NCBI RefSeq assembly: GCF_026341275.1
Contig: NZ_JAIFZO010000002.1
Span: forward strand, 4,990,118-5,054,117
Direction of reading: 5' to 3'
DNA: 64,000 bases
DNA from: Streptomyces ortus
Lineage (GTDB): Bacteria; Actinomycetota; Actinomycetes; Streptomycetales; Streptomycetaceae
Positions within the stretch are counted from its first letter, which is position 1. Each line of letters starts with the position of its first letter. The translations under genes were made by a program, and so were the position numbers. This document shows positions 33,768 to 42,761 of this stretch, one piece after another. The notes under the pieces are model-generated. The model had not been told where the DNA came from and did no database searches. It saw only the letters and a list, made by a program, of their open reading frames with translations.

Positions 33768-34850
33768 ATGAGCCCCGCCGCCCGCAAGAGCCCTGCCATA
33801 CGCAGGACGCTCACCGCGGTCGGCTTCACCACCGTCCTGTTCTCCGCAGTGGCCGCCTGCGGCACGGTGGAGAACCTCACCGCCGGCCAGAAGGTGGACC
33901 AAGCCGTCGAGGGGCTCGGCGAAAAGAAGTCGCTCGCCTTCGAGTTGGGGCTCGACGCCAAGCCCTCAGCACTCGTGAAGCTGGCCGGCGAGGAGGAGCC
34001 CGGCGAGGAGATGCCGCCCGAACTCGCGAAACTGTTCGCCGGAGTACGGGTCAAGGTGTCCGTCGAGTCGCGCAAGCCGCTCGCCGACTCGGGGGAGAAG
34101 GATCTCGTCGGTACGGGGATGTCCGTCTCGGGGCCCGACGGTGTCCTGGCCGAGTACCGTCTCGTCGGCGACTACACGTACTACCGGGCCGACATGAAGG
34201 CGTTCGGCGAGGCGATGGGTTTCCCCCTGCCGACCGCCGACGAGCTCCCCGAGAGTGAGAAGGAGCTCAGGCCCGTCCTTGAGGGCAAGTGGATCAAGAT
34301 CGACAACCACGAACTCGACCGCGCCGCGAAGGACACCACCGGCAAGGGCGACAAGGCCGGCAAGGGCAAGGCCGGCGAGGCCGATCCGGCCGACGAGATC
34401 GACAGCAGGACCCAGCAGAAGATCCTCAAGGCCGTGCGCTCGGTCGTCGCCCGCGAAGTCACCTTCAGCGACAAGGGAGGCAGCGACGGCGTCGAACGGA
34501 TCGTCGCCAAGGCCTCGTTCCGCGACCTGCTCACCGGCATCCTCGACAAGCTGCGGCCGCTGGCGGACGAACTCCCGGCGGGCGCCGAACTGCCCACCGA
34601 GGAGGACCTGAAGGACGCTCCGGACAAGAAGGTCGCCGTCAACTTCTCCCTGAAGAACGGTGACCTGACCCGCGTCTCCGTCGACCTCGCCACCCTGGCG
34701 GACGACCCGAAGGGCGCCAAGGTCCCGCTGGTCGTCAAGTTCGGCGAAGCCGGGGACATCAGCGCGCCGGCCGGCGCCACGAAGCTGCCCGCGGGACAGT
34801 TCGGCGGGCGGGGCAACCCGTTCACCAGCGGTCTGCTGGGCGGCTTCTGA
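33768..34850 (+). CDS. Lipoprotein, LppX/LprAFG-like
   Basis: A 360-residue lipoprotein. A basic start, a hydrophobic core and the lipobox SAVAAC, with Cys 31 the lipidated residue, are followed by a domain resembling other Streptomyces LppX-fold lipoproteins (GDYTYYRADM, GKWIKIDNHEL). A Lys/Gly/Asp-rich linker lies around 185-205. The ribosome site AAGGAG (33741-33746) is 21 bases before ATG 33768, too far for normal use. An in-frame ATC at 33753 has ideal spacing, so a rare ATC start is possible. The ligand is unknown. Confidence 0.85.
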   Translation: MSPAARKSPAIRRTLTAVGFTTVLFSAVAACGTVENLTAGQKVDQAVEGLGEKKSLAFELGLDAKPSALVKLAGEEEPGEEMPPELAKLFAGVRVKVSVESRKPLADSGEKDLVGTGMSVSGPDGVLAEYRLVGDYTYYRADMKAFGEAMGFPLPTADELPESEKELRPVLEGKWIKIDNHELDRAAKDTTGKGDKAGKGKAGEADPADEIDSRTQQKILKAVRSVVAREVTFSDKGGSDGVERIVAKASFRDLLTGILDKLRPLADELPAGAELPTEEDLKDAPDKKVAVNFSLKNGDLTRVSVDLATLADDPKGAKVPLVVKFGEAGDISAPAGATKLPAGQFGGRGNPFTSGLLGGF

Positions 34851-34908
34851 CACGCCGTTCGCCGGTCACGGCGTCCGCCGCACAACACCAGACGCCATGC
34901 ATGCACGC

Positions 34909-34945
34909 ACGCGCGCGTGGAGGTCGACGACCTCCACGCGCGCGT
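34909..34945 (+). terminator. Hairpin after the lipoprotein gene
   Basis: Perfect 18-base arms around a single central A; the outer part is ACGCGCGCGT, as in the nuo terminator. It also lies downstream of the convergent deaminase-like gene. Confidence 0.85.
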
Positions 34946-34996
34946 TCCGCGCACCTCACCCGTACCCCGCGCCCCGCGACCCATGGATCACCGTTC

Positions 34997-36349
<1,353 letters not shown>

Positions 36350-36543
36350 CGCGCTCCTGGGGCTCGGCGGCTGCGCAGGAGAGGCACAAGATCACGCAGC
36401 GTGAGTCGAGCCTAGGGTGACGATCGGCGCGCATCGAGGAGGAGCGGAATAGTCGTACCGGCGTGGTCCGTGGTGCCTGAGAGGCCGCTGGAACAGCCGG
36501 TGAGGACCCGGGAACGGGCCGGGGCAGGGGCCACGAAACGGAT

Positions 36544-36573
36544 TTGGGCGATCGGCTGCCGAGCGTGTAATGT
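36544..36573 (+). promoter_or_regulatory. Candidate promoter for tRNA-Thr and tRNA-Met
   Basis: TTGGGC (36544-36549), an 18-base spacer and TAATGT (36568-36573) resemble a housekeeping sigma promoter whose start would fall just before the tRNA-Thr gene. The rest of the 235-bp gap from 36350 holds no gene. Confidence 0.55.
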
Positions 36574-36584
36574 CTTCATCGCTC

Positions 36585-36657
36585 GCCCCAATAGCTCAGT
36601 CGGTAGAGCGTCTCCATGGTAAGGAGAAGGTCTACGGTTCGATTCCGTATTGGGGCT
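36585..36657 (+). tRNA. tRNA-Thr (GGT)
   Basis: Seventy-three bases: acceptor stem GCCCCAA with TTGGGGC, D arm TAGCTCAGTCGGTAGAGC, anticodon loop ATGGTAA with GGT, T arm ACGGTTCGATTCCGT, and discriminator T. CCA is not encoded. Confidence 0.97.
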
Positions 36658-36668
36658 CTGGTGTGGGA

Positions 36669-36692
36669 AGTTCCCGTCGAAAGACGGGAACT
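36669..36692 (+). terminator. Hairpin between the tRNA genes
   Basis: Ten-base perfect arms (AGTTCCCGTC / GACGGGAACT) with a GAAA tetraloop between tRNA-Thr and tRNA-Met. It could be a partial terminator or a processing signal for a shared transcript. Confidence 0.6.
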
Positions 36693-36703
36693 GATCACAT
36701 CAA

Positions 36704-36776
36704 AGCGGTGTAGCTCAGTCGGTAGAGCAAGCGGCTCATAATCGCTGTGTCACCGGTTCAAGTCCGGTCACCGCTA
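36704..36776 (+). tRNA. tRNA-Met (CAT), elongator type
   Basis: Acceptor stem AGCGGTG with CACCGCT, fully paired at the first base pair (A-T), unlike the initiator. The anticodon loop is CTCATAA, with CAT at 36737-36739, and the T arm is CCGGTTCAAGTCCGG. A lysidine-modified Ile tRNA cannot be fully excluded from sequence. Confidence 0.93.
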
Positions 36777-36867
36777 CTGACGGTAGCCGATTGCGGGGTC
36801 GGTCCTTCGATCGGTTACTCTTCTATGCGTTAATCCATGTCCCATCCGTCCGGCAAGGAGCACTCAC

Positions 36868-37032
36868 GTGGCTGCCACCGACGTCCGCCCGAAGATCACG
36901 CTGGCCTGCGTGGAGTGCAAGGAGCGGAACTACATCACCAAGAAGAACCGGCGTAACAACCCGGATCGCATGGAGATGAAGAAGCACTGCCCGCGTTGCA
37001 ACTCGCACACTGCGCACCGCGAAACGCGATAA
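36868..37032 (+). CDS. rpmG: Ribosomal protein L33 (four-cysteine form)
   Basis: A 54-residue large-subunit protein: MAATDVRPKITLACVECKER, then NYITKKNRRNNPDRMEM and KKHCPRCNSHTAHRETR. The two CxxC pairs mark the zinc-binding form; Streptomyces also has zinc-independent paralogs elsewhere. GTG 36868 has AAGGAG seven bases upstream. It is followed by hadAB, the same order as in mycobacteria. Confidence 0.97.
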   Translation: MAATDVRPKITLACVECKERNYITKKNRRNNPDRMEMKKHCPRCNSHTAHRETR

Positions 37033-37046
37033 AAAAGGCTCGTTCA

Positions 37047-37079
37047 CGAGGCCGTCCCCTGTAATGGGGGGCGGCCTCG
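37047..37079 (+). terminator. Hairpin after rpmG
   Basis: A thirteen-base stem with one G-T pair (CGAGGCCGTCCCC / GGGGGCGGCCTCG) and a seven-base loop, 15 bp after the rpmG stop and 50 bp before hadA. Confidence 0.8.
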
Positions 37080-37128
37080 CGTCGTTACATCAAGCTGCGA
37101 CCAGTGCGAACCAGGAGGTGCCGAGCCG

Positions 37129-37581
37129 ATGGCGCTCGACCAGTCCTTCGTAGGGCGGTCCTACCCGCCCACCGACCCGTACGAGGTCGGCCGGGAGAAG
37201 ATCCGCGAATTCGCGGAAGCGGTGGGAGATCCAAATCCCGCCTACACAGACCCGGACGCCGCCAAGGCTCTTGGCCACCCCGATGTGATCGCGCCGCCGA
37301 CCTTCGTGTTCGCGATCACTTTCAAGGCCGCGGGACAGGTCATCCAGGACCCGCAACTGGGTCTCGACTACAGCCGGGTCGTGCACGGCGACCAGAAGTT
37401 CGTCCACCGGCGCCCGGTGCGCGCGGGGGACCGGCTCACGGTCACGTCCACCATCGAGGCGATCAAGTCGATGGCGGGCAACGACATCCTGGACATTCGC
37501 GGCGAGGTCCGCGACGAGGCCGGCGAGCACGTGGTGACCGCCTGGACCAAGCTCGTGTCCCGTGCGGCCGAGGAGGCGTGA
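37129..37581 (+). CDS. hadA: (3R)-hydroxyacyl-ACP dehydratase subunit HadA
   Basis: A 150-residue hot-dog-fold protein of the MaoC N-terminal type (FAS1_DH region). The sequence FVGRSYPPTDPYEVGREKIREFAEAVGDPNPAYTD matches HadA of mycobacteria, the non-catalytic partner that shapes the substrate tunnel. It is paired with HadB, which holds the hydratase motif. It starts four bases before HadB on the ribosome path, with the HadB ribosome site inside its last codons. Confidence 0.9.
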   Translation: MALDQSFVGRSYPPTDPYEVGREKIREFAEAVGDPNPAYTDPDAAKALGHPDVIAPPTFVFAITFKAAGQVIQDPQLGLDYSRVVHGDQKFVHRRPVRAGDRLTVTSTIEAIKSMAGNDILDIRGEVRDEAGEHVVTAWTKLVSRAAEEA

Positions 37582-37585
37582 ACCG

Positions 37586-38014
37586 ATGACCGCGAAGATC
37601 GCGTACGACGACGTCGAGGTCGGCACCGAGCTGCCGGCCCAGACCTTCGGAGTGACCCGCGCCACGCTCGTGCAGTACGCGGGCGCTTCGGGGGACTTCA
37701 ACCCGATCCACTGGAACGAGAAGTTCGCCAAGGAGGTGGGCCTCCCGGACGTCATCGCGCACGGCATGTTCACCATGGCCGAGGCGATCCGGGTCGTCAC
37801 CGACTGGGTCGGCGACCCGGGCGCGGTCGTCGAGTACGGAGTCCGCTTCACCAAGCCTGTCGCGGTCCCGAACGACGACCAGGGTGCCACGATCGAGGTC
37901 AGCGGCAAGGTCGCCGTCAAGCTCGACGACAACACCGTGCGCGTCGACCTCGTCGCGATGAGCGCGGGCCAGAAGGTGCTGGGCATGTCCCGGGCGGTCG
38001 TACGCCTGGCCTGA
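37586..38014 (+). CDS. hadB: (3R)-hydroxyacyl-ACP dehydratase subunit HadB
   Basis: A 142-residue MaoC dehydratase. The hydratase-2 motif YAGASGDFNPIHWNEKFAKEVGLPDVIAHGMFTM carries the catalytic Asp and His (D-x5-H). It dehydrates 3-hydroxyacyl-ACP or -CoA. The rpmG-hadA-hadB order equals that of Mycobacterium, but no hadC follows here. GGAGG at 37572-37576 serves ATG 37586. Confidence 0.92.
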   Translation: MTAKIAYDDVEVGTELPAQTFGVTRATLVQYAGASGDFNPIHWNEKFAKEVGLPDVIAHGMFTMAEAIRVVTDWVGDPGAVVEYGVRFTKPVAVPNDDQGATIEVSGKVAVKLDDNTVRVDLVAMSAGQKVLGMSRAVVRLA

Positions 38015-38032
38015 CGGACCGCGGGATTACGA

Positions 38033-38067
38033 GTAAGGGGCGCCCGCCAATTGCGGGCGCCCCTTAC
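38033..38067 (+). terminator. hadB terminator
   Basis: Perfect 15-base arms (GTAAGGGGCGCCCGC and its complement) with loop CAATT, 18 bp after hadB. Confidence 0.9.
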
Positions 38068-38143
38068 TTCGCCCCCTCCCCCCTCACGCCTCCTCCCCCG
38101 TCACGCCCTCTGCGGTCTCCCGACCGAGCCACCCCCTTGACTT

Positions 38144-38165
38144 AGTTAGTGATTGAGTACTAACT
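38144..38165. promoter_or_regulatory. TetR operator copy 1, AGTTAGT-N8-ACTAACT
   Basis: A 22-bp dyad eight bases before the regulator start at 38173. The same half-sites with the same spacer occur at 38849, upstream of the MFS gene. AT-rich in a GC-rich background, it is a strong autorepression site candidate. Confidence 0.75.
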
Positions 38166-38172
38166 TCCTCGC

Positions 38173-38742
38173 ATGGTCAGGATGAGCGCAGAGGAACGGC
38201 GCGAGAGCGTCGTTCGCGCGGCGATGAGCGAGTTCGCCCGGGGCGGCTACTACGGCACGTCCACCGAGGCGATCGCCAAGCGCGTGGGGGTCTCGCAGCC
38301 GTACCTCTTCCGGCTCTTCCCGGGCAAGAAGGCGATCTTCCTCGCAGCCGCCGAACGTTGCCTGGAGGACACCGTCCGCGCGTTCGAGGCGGCGTCCGAG
38401 GGGCTGTCCGGCGAAGCGGCCCTGCACTCCATGGCGGACGCGTACACCAGGGTCATCGCCGAGGAGCCCGAGCGGCTGCTCATGCAGATGCAGATGTATG
38501 TCGCGGTGGCGGCGGCCGAGCAGGCCGGCGACCACGAGCTCGGCGAGGCGGTGCGGGCCGGCTGGATGCGACTGTGGGAGACCGTCCACCTGCCGCTCGG
38601 TGCCGACGTCGACCAGACCACCGACTTCCTGGCCTACGGGATGCTCATCAACTGCCTGGTGGCCATGGGTTTCCCGGCCGAGCACCGCGTATGGGAAGGG
38701 CTGTACCCGTCGGCCCGGGCCAAGGGCCGGCTCGAACACTGA
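38173..38742 (+). CDS. TetR-family repressor
   Basis: A 189-residue regulator. The N-terminal helix-turn-helix is AMSEFARGGYYGTSTEAIAKRVGVSQPYLFRLFPGKKAIF (about 17-57), the standard TetR fold; the rest is a ligand-binding helical domain. It precedes an MFS drug exporter by 157 bp, same strand. Both promoters carry the same dyad, so it probably represses itself and the pump until a ligand binds. ATG 38182 is a second possible start. Confidence 0.92.
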   Translation: MVRMSAEERRESVVRAAMSEFARGGYYGTSTEAIAKRVGVSQPYLFRLFPGKKAIFLAAAERCLEDTVRAFEAASEGLSGEAALHSMADAYTRVIAEEPERLLMQMQMYVAVAAAEQAGDHELGEAVRAGWMRLWETVHLPLGADVDQTTDFLAYGMLINCLVAMGFPAEHRVWEGLYPSARAKGRLEH

Positions 38743-38848
38743 AGCGGGACCCCGAAACGGAACACCGACGCGGAACGCGGAACGCGCAACGCGCAACGCG
38801 ACATCGAAGCAGAAGGCGGCGGAGACGGCGCTTTTTCATGAGCACAAA

Positions 38849-38870
38849 AGTTAGTCATCAATAACTAACC
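38849..38870. promoter_or_regulatory. TetR operator copy 2, AGTTAGT-N8-ACTAACC
   Basis: The second copy of the dyad, 29 bp before the MFS start. Thirteen half-site bases are identical to copy 1, as is the 8-base spacer length. It is followed by a GGGGGAG ribosome site. Confidence 0.75.
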
Positions 38871-38899
38871 AAAACTAGCGATAACCCGCTGGGGGAGCG

Positions 38900-40342
38900 A
38901 TGTCACAGCAGACCGAACGTCGCGGGGGAGCCGTCTGGGCCCTCGTCATCACCAGCGTCGCCGGATTCATGGCGGCCCTCGACAACCTCGTCGTCACCAC
39001 CGCTCTGCCCTCGATCCGCGAGGACTTCGGGGGAGCGCTCGACGACCTGGAATGGACCGTGAGCGCCTACACGCTCACCTTCGCCGTGCTGCTGATGTTC
39101 GGCGCGGCCCTGGGCGACCGGTTCGGCCGGCGGCGGCTCTTCCTCGTCGGCATCACCGTCTTCACCGGAGCCTCCGCCGCCGCGGCCATGGCGCCCGGCA
39201 TCGACTCGCTGATCGCCGCCCGCGCGGTCCAGGGCGTCGGCGCGGCCATCATGATGCCGCTCACCCTGACCCTGCTGACGGCCGCCGTGCCGGTCGCCAA
39301 GCGCGGGATGGCGTACGGGATATGGGGAGCCGTCAACGGTCTCGCGGTCGCCTCGGGGCCGCTCATCGGAGGCAGCCTCACCGAACACCTGTCCTGGCAG
39401 TGGATCTTCTGGCTGAACGTCCCGCTGGGTCTCGCCCTGCTGCCGCTCGCCCGGCTGCGCCTTGCGGAGTCGTTCGGCTCCGGCGCCCCGCTGGACATCC
39501 GCGGCACCCTGCTCGCCAGCGGCGGCCTCTTCGGAATCGTGTACGGGCTGGTCCGCGCCCCTGTCGTCGGCTGGAGCGACGGCGTGGTGCTGCTCGCCCT
39601 GTTCGGGGGTACGGCCCTGCTCACCGGCTTCGTCGTCCACGGCATGCGGGCCGAGAACCCGATGCTGCCGATGCGCCTCTTCCGTAGTCGCGCCTTCGCC
39701 GGAATCAACGCGGCGAGCCTGCTGATGTTCCTCGGGATGTTCGGCTCGATCTTCCTGCTCAGCCAGTACATGCAGGGCGTGCTCGGCTACTCGCCCACCG
39801 AGGCGGGCCTGCGCATGCTGCCGTGGACCGGAATGCCGATGCTCGTCGCGCCGGTCGCCGGCTACCTGTCGGACCGCGTCGGCGGACGTCCCGTCGTCGC
39901 GGCGGGCCTGTTCCTGCAGGCCGTCGGCCTCGGATGGTTCGCCGTCGTGGTCGAGGCGGACACGTCGTACGCCGCCCAGCTGCCCGCGCTGATCATCAGC
40001 GGCATCGGGATGTCCCTCTTCTTCGCCCCCGCCTCCAGCCTGGTCATGTCCAGCGTCCGGGCGCAGGAGCAGGGCATCGCGTCCGGCGCCAACAACGCGC
40101 TGCGCGAGGTCGGCGGGGCGCTCGGTATCGCCGTGATGGCCTCGATCTTCTCCGCGCAGGGCGGCTACGAGAGCGCACAGACCTTCGTGGACGGCATCAG
40201 GCCCGCGCTGTGGGTCGGCTCCGCGGCGGTGGCCGTGGCGGGGCTCGCGGCGCTGTACATCCCGCGCCGGCGGCCCGAGACCGGCGGCCCCGAGGAGGTC
40301 GCGAAGGCGCCCGCACCCGTACGGGAGACGGTGTCGCACTGA
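38900..40342 (+). CDS. MFS drug efflux transporter, DHA2 (14-helix) family
   Basis: A 480-residue exporter. The family motif C-like ALDNLVVTTALPSIRED in helix 1 and the loop GDRFGRRRLFLVG (motif A) are clear, and 14 hydrophobic helices can be counted. This EmrB/QacA branch exports hydrophobic drugs with protons. The substrate is unknown. ATG 38900 has GGGGAG close upstream. Control by the upstream TetR is supported by the shared dyad. Confidence 0.93.
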   Translation: MSQQTERRGGAVWALVITSVAGFMAALDNLVVTTALPSIREDFGGALDDLEWTVSAYTLTFAVLLMFGAALGDRFGRRRLFLVGITVFTGASAAAAMAPGIDSLIAARAVQGVGAAIMMPLTLTLLTAAVPVAKRGMAYGIWGAVNGLAVASGPLIGGSLTEHLSWQWIFWLNVPLGLALLPLARLRLAESFGSGAPLDIRGTLLASGGLFGIVYGLVRAPVVGWSDGVVLLALFGGTALLTGFVVHGMRAENPMLPMRLFRSRAFAGINAASLLMFLGMFGSIFLLSQYMQGVLGYSPTEAGLRMLPWTGMPMLVAPVAGYLSDRVGGRPVVAAGLFLQAVGLGWFAVVVEADTSYAAQLPALIISGIGMSLFFAPASSLVMSSVRAQEQGIASGANNALREVGGALGIAVMASIFSAQGGYESAQTFVDGIRPALWVGSAAVAVAGLAALYIPRRRPETGGPEEVAKAPAPVRETVSH

Positions 40343-40455
40343 GAGCCTGCGTCCACGGGCCGGCGGGGGACCGCGCGACAGGGACCCCACCGGCCCGCAC
40401 GGACGACGCGACATCGACGGAGGTGCCCGCGCCCCCTGTGAACGGCCCCTGTGAG

Positions 40456-40481
40456 CGGCCCCGCCCGGACCGGCGGGGCCG
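40456..40481 (+). terminator. MFS gene terminator
   Basis: Ten-base arms CGGCCCCGCC / GGCGGGGCCG with a six-base loop. It ends seven bases before the murB -10 element. Confidence 0.8.
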
Positions 40482-40487
40482 TTCTCG

Positions 40488-40493
40488 TACTCT
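40488..40493 (+). promoter_or_regulatory. murB -10 element, leaderless start
   Basis: TACTCT lies six bases before the GTG start codon of murB and there is no ribosome site, so transcription and translation probably begin at the same base. Confidence 0.6.
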
Positions 40494-40499
40494 GGGCAC

Positions 40500-41555
40500 G
40501 TGCAGGAACTCCACGACACCGCCCTCGCCCCGCTGACCACCTTCCGGCTCGGCGGTCCCGCCGCCCGGCTGATCACCGCGACCACCGACGACGAGGTGAT
40601 CGCCGCCGTCCGCGAGGCCGACGACTCAGGTACGCCGCTGCTTCTGATCGGCGGCGGATCCAACCTGGTCATCGGCGACGAGGGCTTCCCGGGCACCGCC
40701 CTGCGCATCGCCACCCGCGGCTTCGAGCTGGACGGTACGCGGCTGGAGCTGGCGGCCGGGGAGGTGTGGACCGACGCGGTCGCCCGTACCGTCGAGGCCC
40801 GGCTCGCGGGCATCGAGTGCCTCGCCGGAATCCCGGGCTCCGCGGGAGCGACACCGATCCAGAACGTGGGCGCGTACGGCCAGGAAGTGTCGTCGACGAT
40901 CACCGAGGTGATCGCCTATGACCGCCGGAGTCGCGAAACGGTCACCATGTCGAACGCCGAGTGCGGCTTCTCGTACCGGCACAGTCGTTTCAAGAGCGAT
41001 CCCGAGCGGTTCGTCGTGCTCCGGGTGCGTTTCGAGCTGGAGGACGCCGCCGGGCTGTCCGCGCCGCTGAGGTACGCCGAGACGGCCCGCATGCTCGGTG
41101 TCGGGCCCGGCGACCGCGTGCCCGTGGACGCGGCCCGCGAGACCGTCCTGAAACTGCGTTCCGGAAAGGGCATGGTGCTCGACCCCGAGGACCACGACAC
41201 TTGGTCGGCCGGCTCGTTCTTCACCAACCCGATCCTCACGCACGAGGAGTTCGCCGTGTTCCACGCGCGCGTGGCGGAGAAGCTGGGCGACGGTGTGATC
41301 CCGCCCGCCTACCCCGCGGGCGACGGGCACACCAAGACCTCGGCGGCCTGGCTGATCGACAGGTCGGGCTTCACCAAGGGGTACGGCACCGGTCCCGCCC
41401 GTATCTCCACCAAGCACACCCTGGCCCTCACCAACCGGGGCGGGGCCACCACCGAGGACCTTCTCGCGCTCGCCCGCGAGGTCGTCGCCGGAGTCCACGA
41501 CGCCTTCGGGATCACGCTCGTCAACGAACCGGTGACGGTGGGCGTCAGCCTCTGA
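40500..41555 (+). CDS. murB: UDP-N-acetylenolpyruvylglucosamine reductase
   Basis: A 351-residue FAD enzyme that reduces enolpyruvyl-UDP-GlcNAc to UDP-MurNAc in peptidoglycan synthesis. The FAD site is IGGGSNLVI (50-58) and IPGSAGATPIQNVGAYGQE. The proton donor Ser is S239 in AGSFFTNP, the catalytic Glu is E343 in NEPVTVG, and Y159-R160 contact substrate. The length and GYG segment mark it as type I. It is leaderless and monocistronic. Confidence 0.96.
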   Translation: MQELHDTALAPLTTFRLGGPAARLITATTDDEVIAAVREADDSGTPLLLIGGGSNLVIGDEGFPGTALRIATRGFELDGTRLELAAGEVWTDAVARTVEARLAGIECLAGIPGSAGATPIQNVGAYGQEVSSTITEVIAYDRRSRETVTMSNAECGFSYRHSRFKSDPERFVVLRVRFELEDAAGLSAPLRYAETARMLGVGPGDRVPVDAARETVLKLRSGKGMVLDPEDHDTWSAGSFFTNPILTHEEFAVFHARVAEKLGDGVIPPAYPAGDGHTKTSAAWLIDRSGFTKGYGTGPARISTKHTLALTNRGGATTEDLLALAREVVAGVHDAFGITLVNEPVTVGVSL

Positions 41556-41595
41556 GGTTCCGAGGCCGCCGCCCCGCCCCCGCCCCGCGTCCGCT

Positions 41596-42624
41596 TCAGG
41601 CGACCGGGGCGGTCAGCCAGTCGTCGGCCCCGGACAGCAGCTTCTCCTTGATGTCGGGCGGGGCCGCCGAGGCGCGTACCGACTGCCGTGCCAGCTCGGC
41701 CAGTTCGGCGTCCGTGAAGCCGTGGTGGAGGCGCGCGATGTCGTACTGGGCGGCCAGCCGGGAGCCGAACAGCAGCGGGTCGTCCGCGCCGAGCGCCATG
41801 GGAACGCCCGCCTCGAAGAGCGTGCGCAGGGGGACGTCCTCCGGCTTCTCGTAGACCCCGAGGGCGACGTTCGAGGCCGGGCAGACCTCGCAGGTGATGC
41901 CGCGGTCCGCCAGCCGCTTCAGCAGCCGGGGGTCCTCGGCGGCCCGCACCCCGTGTCCGATCCGCGAGGCGTGCAGGTCGTCCAGGCAGTCGCGGACGGA
42001 CGCGGGGCCCGTCAGCTCACCGCCGTGCGGCGCGGCCAGCAGCCCGCCCTCCCGGGCGATCGCGAAGGCCCGGTCGAAGTCGCGTGCCATGCCCCGCCGC
42101 TCGTCGTTGGAGAGCCCGAACCCGACGATGCCCCGGTCCGCGTACCGCACGGCCAGCCGGGCCAGCGTGCGGGCGTCCAGGGGGTGTTTCATCCGGTTCG
42201 CGGCGACCAGGACCCGCATCCCGAGCCCGGTCTCGCGCGAGGCCGTGTCCACCGCGTCCAGGATGATCTCCAGCGCGGGGATCAGACCGCCCAGCCGCGG
42301 CGCGTACGACGTGGGGTCGACCTGGATCTCCAGCCACCCCGAGCCGTCCCTGAGGTCCTCCTCGGCGGCCTCGCGCACGAGCCGCTGGATGTCCTCGGGA
42401 TCTCTGAGGCACGACCGTGCCGCGTCGTACAGCCGCTGGAAGCGGAACCAGCCGCGCTCGTCCGTCGCCCGCAGCTTGGGCGGCTCGCCGCTCGTCAGCG
42501 CGTCGGGCAGATGGATCCCGTGCTTGTCGGCCAGTTCCAGGAGGGTGGTGTGCCGCATCGAACCGGTGAAGTGCAGGTGCAGATGAGCCTTGGGCAGCTC
42601 AGAGACCTTACGTACGTGCTCCAT
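41596..42624 (-). CDS. add: Adenosine deaminase family protein
   Basis: A 342-residue TIM-barrel deaminase. Metal ligands H16 and H18, the HGGE motif with catalytic Glu, RIGHG and GADDP are present. The usual HxHLDG has become HLHFTGS: the Asp that contacts the ribose 5'-OH in adenosine deaminase is T20. HAGE reads HGGE, and TDDP reads ADDP. It is therefore a family member whose substrate may be another aminopurine nucleoside or derivative. The gene symbol is by similarity only. Confidence 0.82.
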   Translation of the reverse strand: MEHVRKVSELPKAHLHLHFTGSMRHTTLLELADKHGIHLPDALTSGEPPKLRATDERGWFRFQRLYDAARSCLRDPEDIQRLVREAAEEDLRDGSGWLEIQVDPTSYAPRLGGLIPALEIILDAVDTASRETGLGMRVLVAANRMKHPLDARTLARLAVRYADRGIVGFGLSNDERRGMARDFDRAFAIAREGGLLAAPHGGELTGPASVRDCLDDLHASRIGHGVRAAEDPRLLKRLADRGITCEVCPASNVALGVYEKPEDVPLRTLFEAGVPMALGADDPLLFGSRLAAQYDIARLHHGFTDAELAELARQSVRASAAPPDIKEKLLSGADDWLTAPVA

Positions 42625-42698
42625 TCAAGGATCCTGCCGCACGCCGGCGCCGTATCGGTAGCGCTTTCCCTGAACGTGGTCTTGCTCGCACGAAGAAA

Positions 42699-42728
42699 CG
42701 GGCCGCCTCCCCGGAGGGAGACGGCCCG
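42699..42728 (-). terminator. Aminotransferase gene terminator
   Basis: A CGGGCCG...TCCC / GGGA...CGGCCCG hairpin with a CGGA loop and a two-base internal bulge, 33 bp after the aminotransferase stop. Confidence 0.75.
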
Positions 42729-42761
42729 CGATGCTCGCAGTACCTACTGTGCCGCGCGGAA

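Noticed and set aside
36585..36776. tRNA-Thr and tRNA-Met considered as integration sites
   Set aside because: No integrase, att repeat or foreign gene lies beside them; both are followed by conserved genes.
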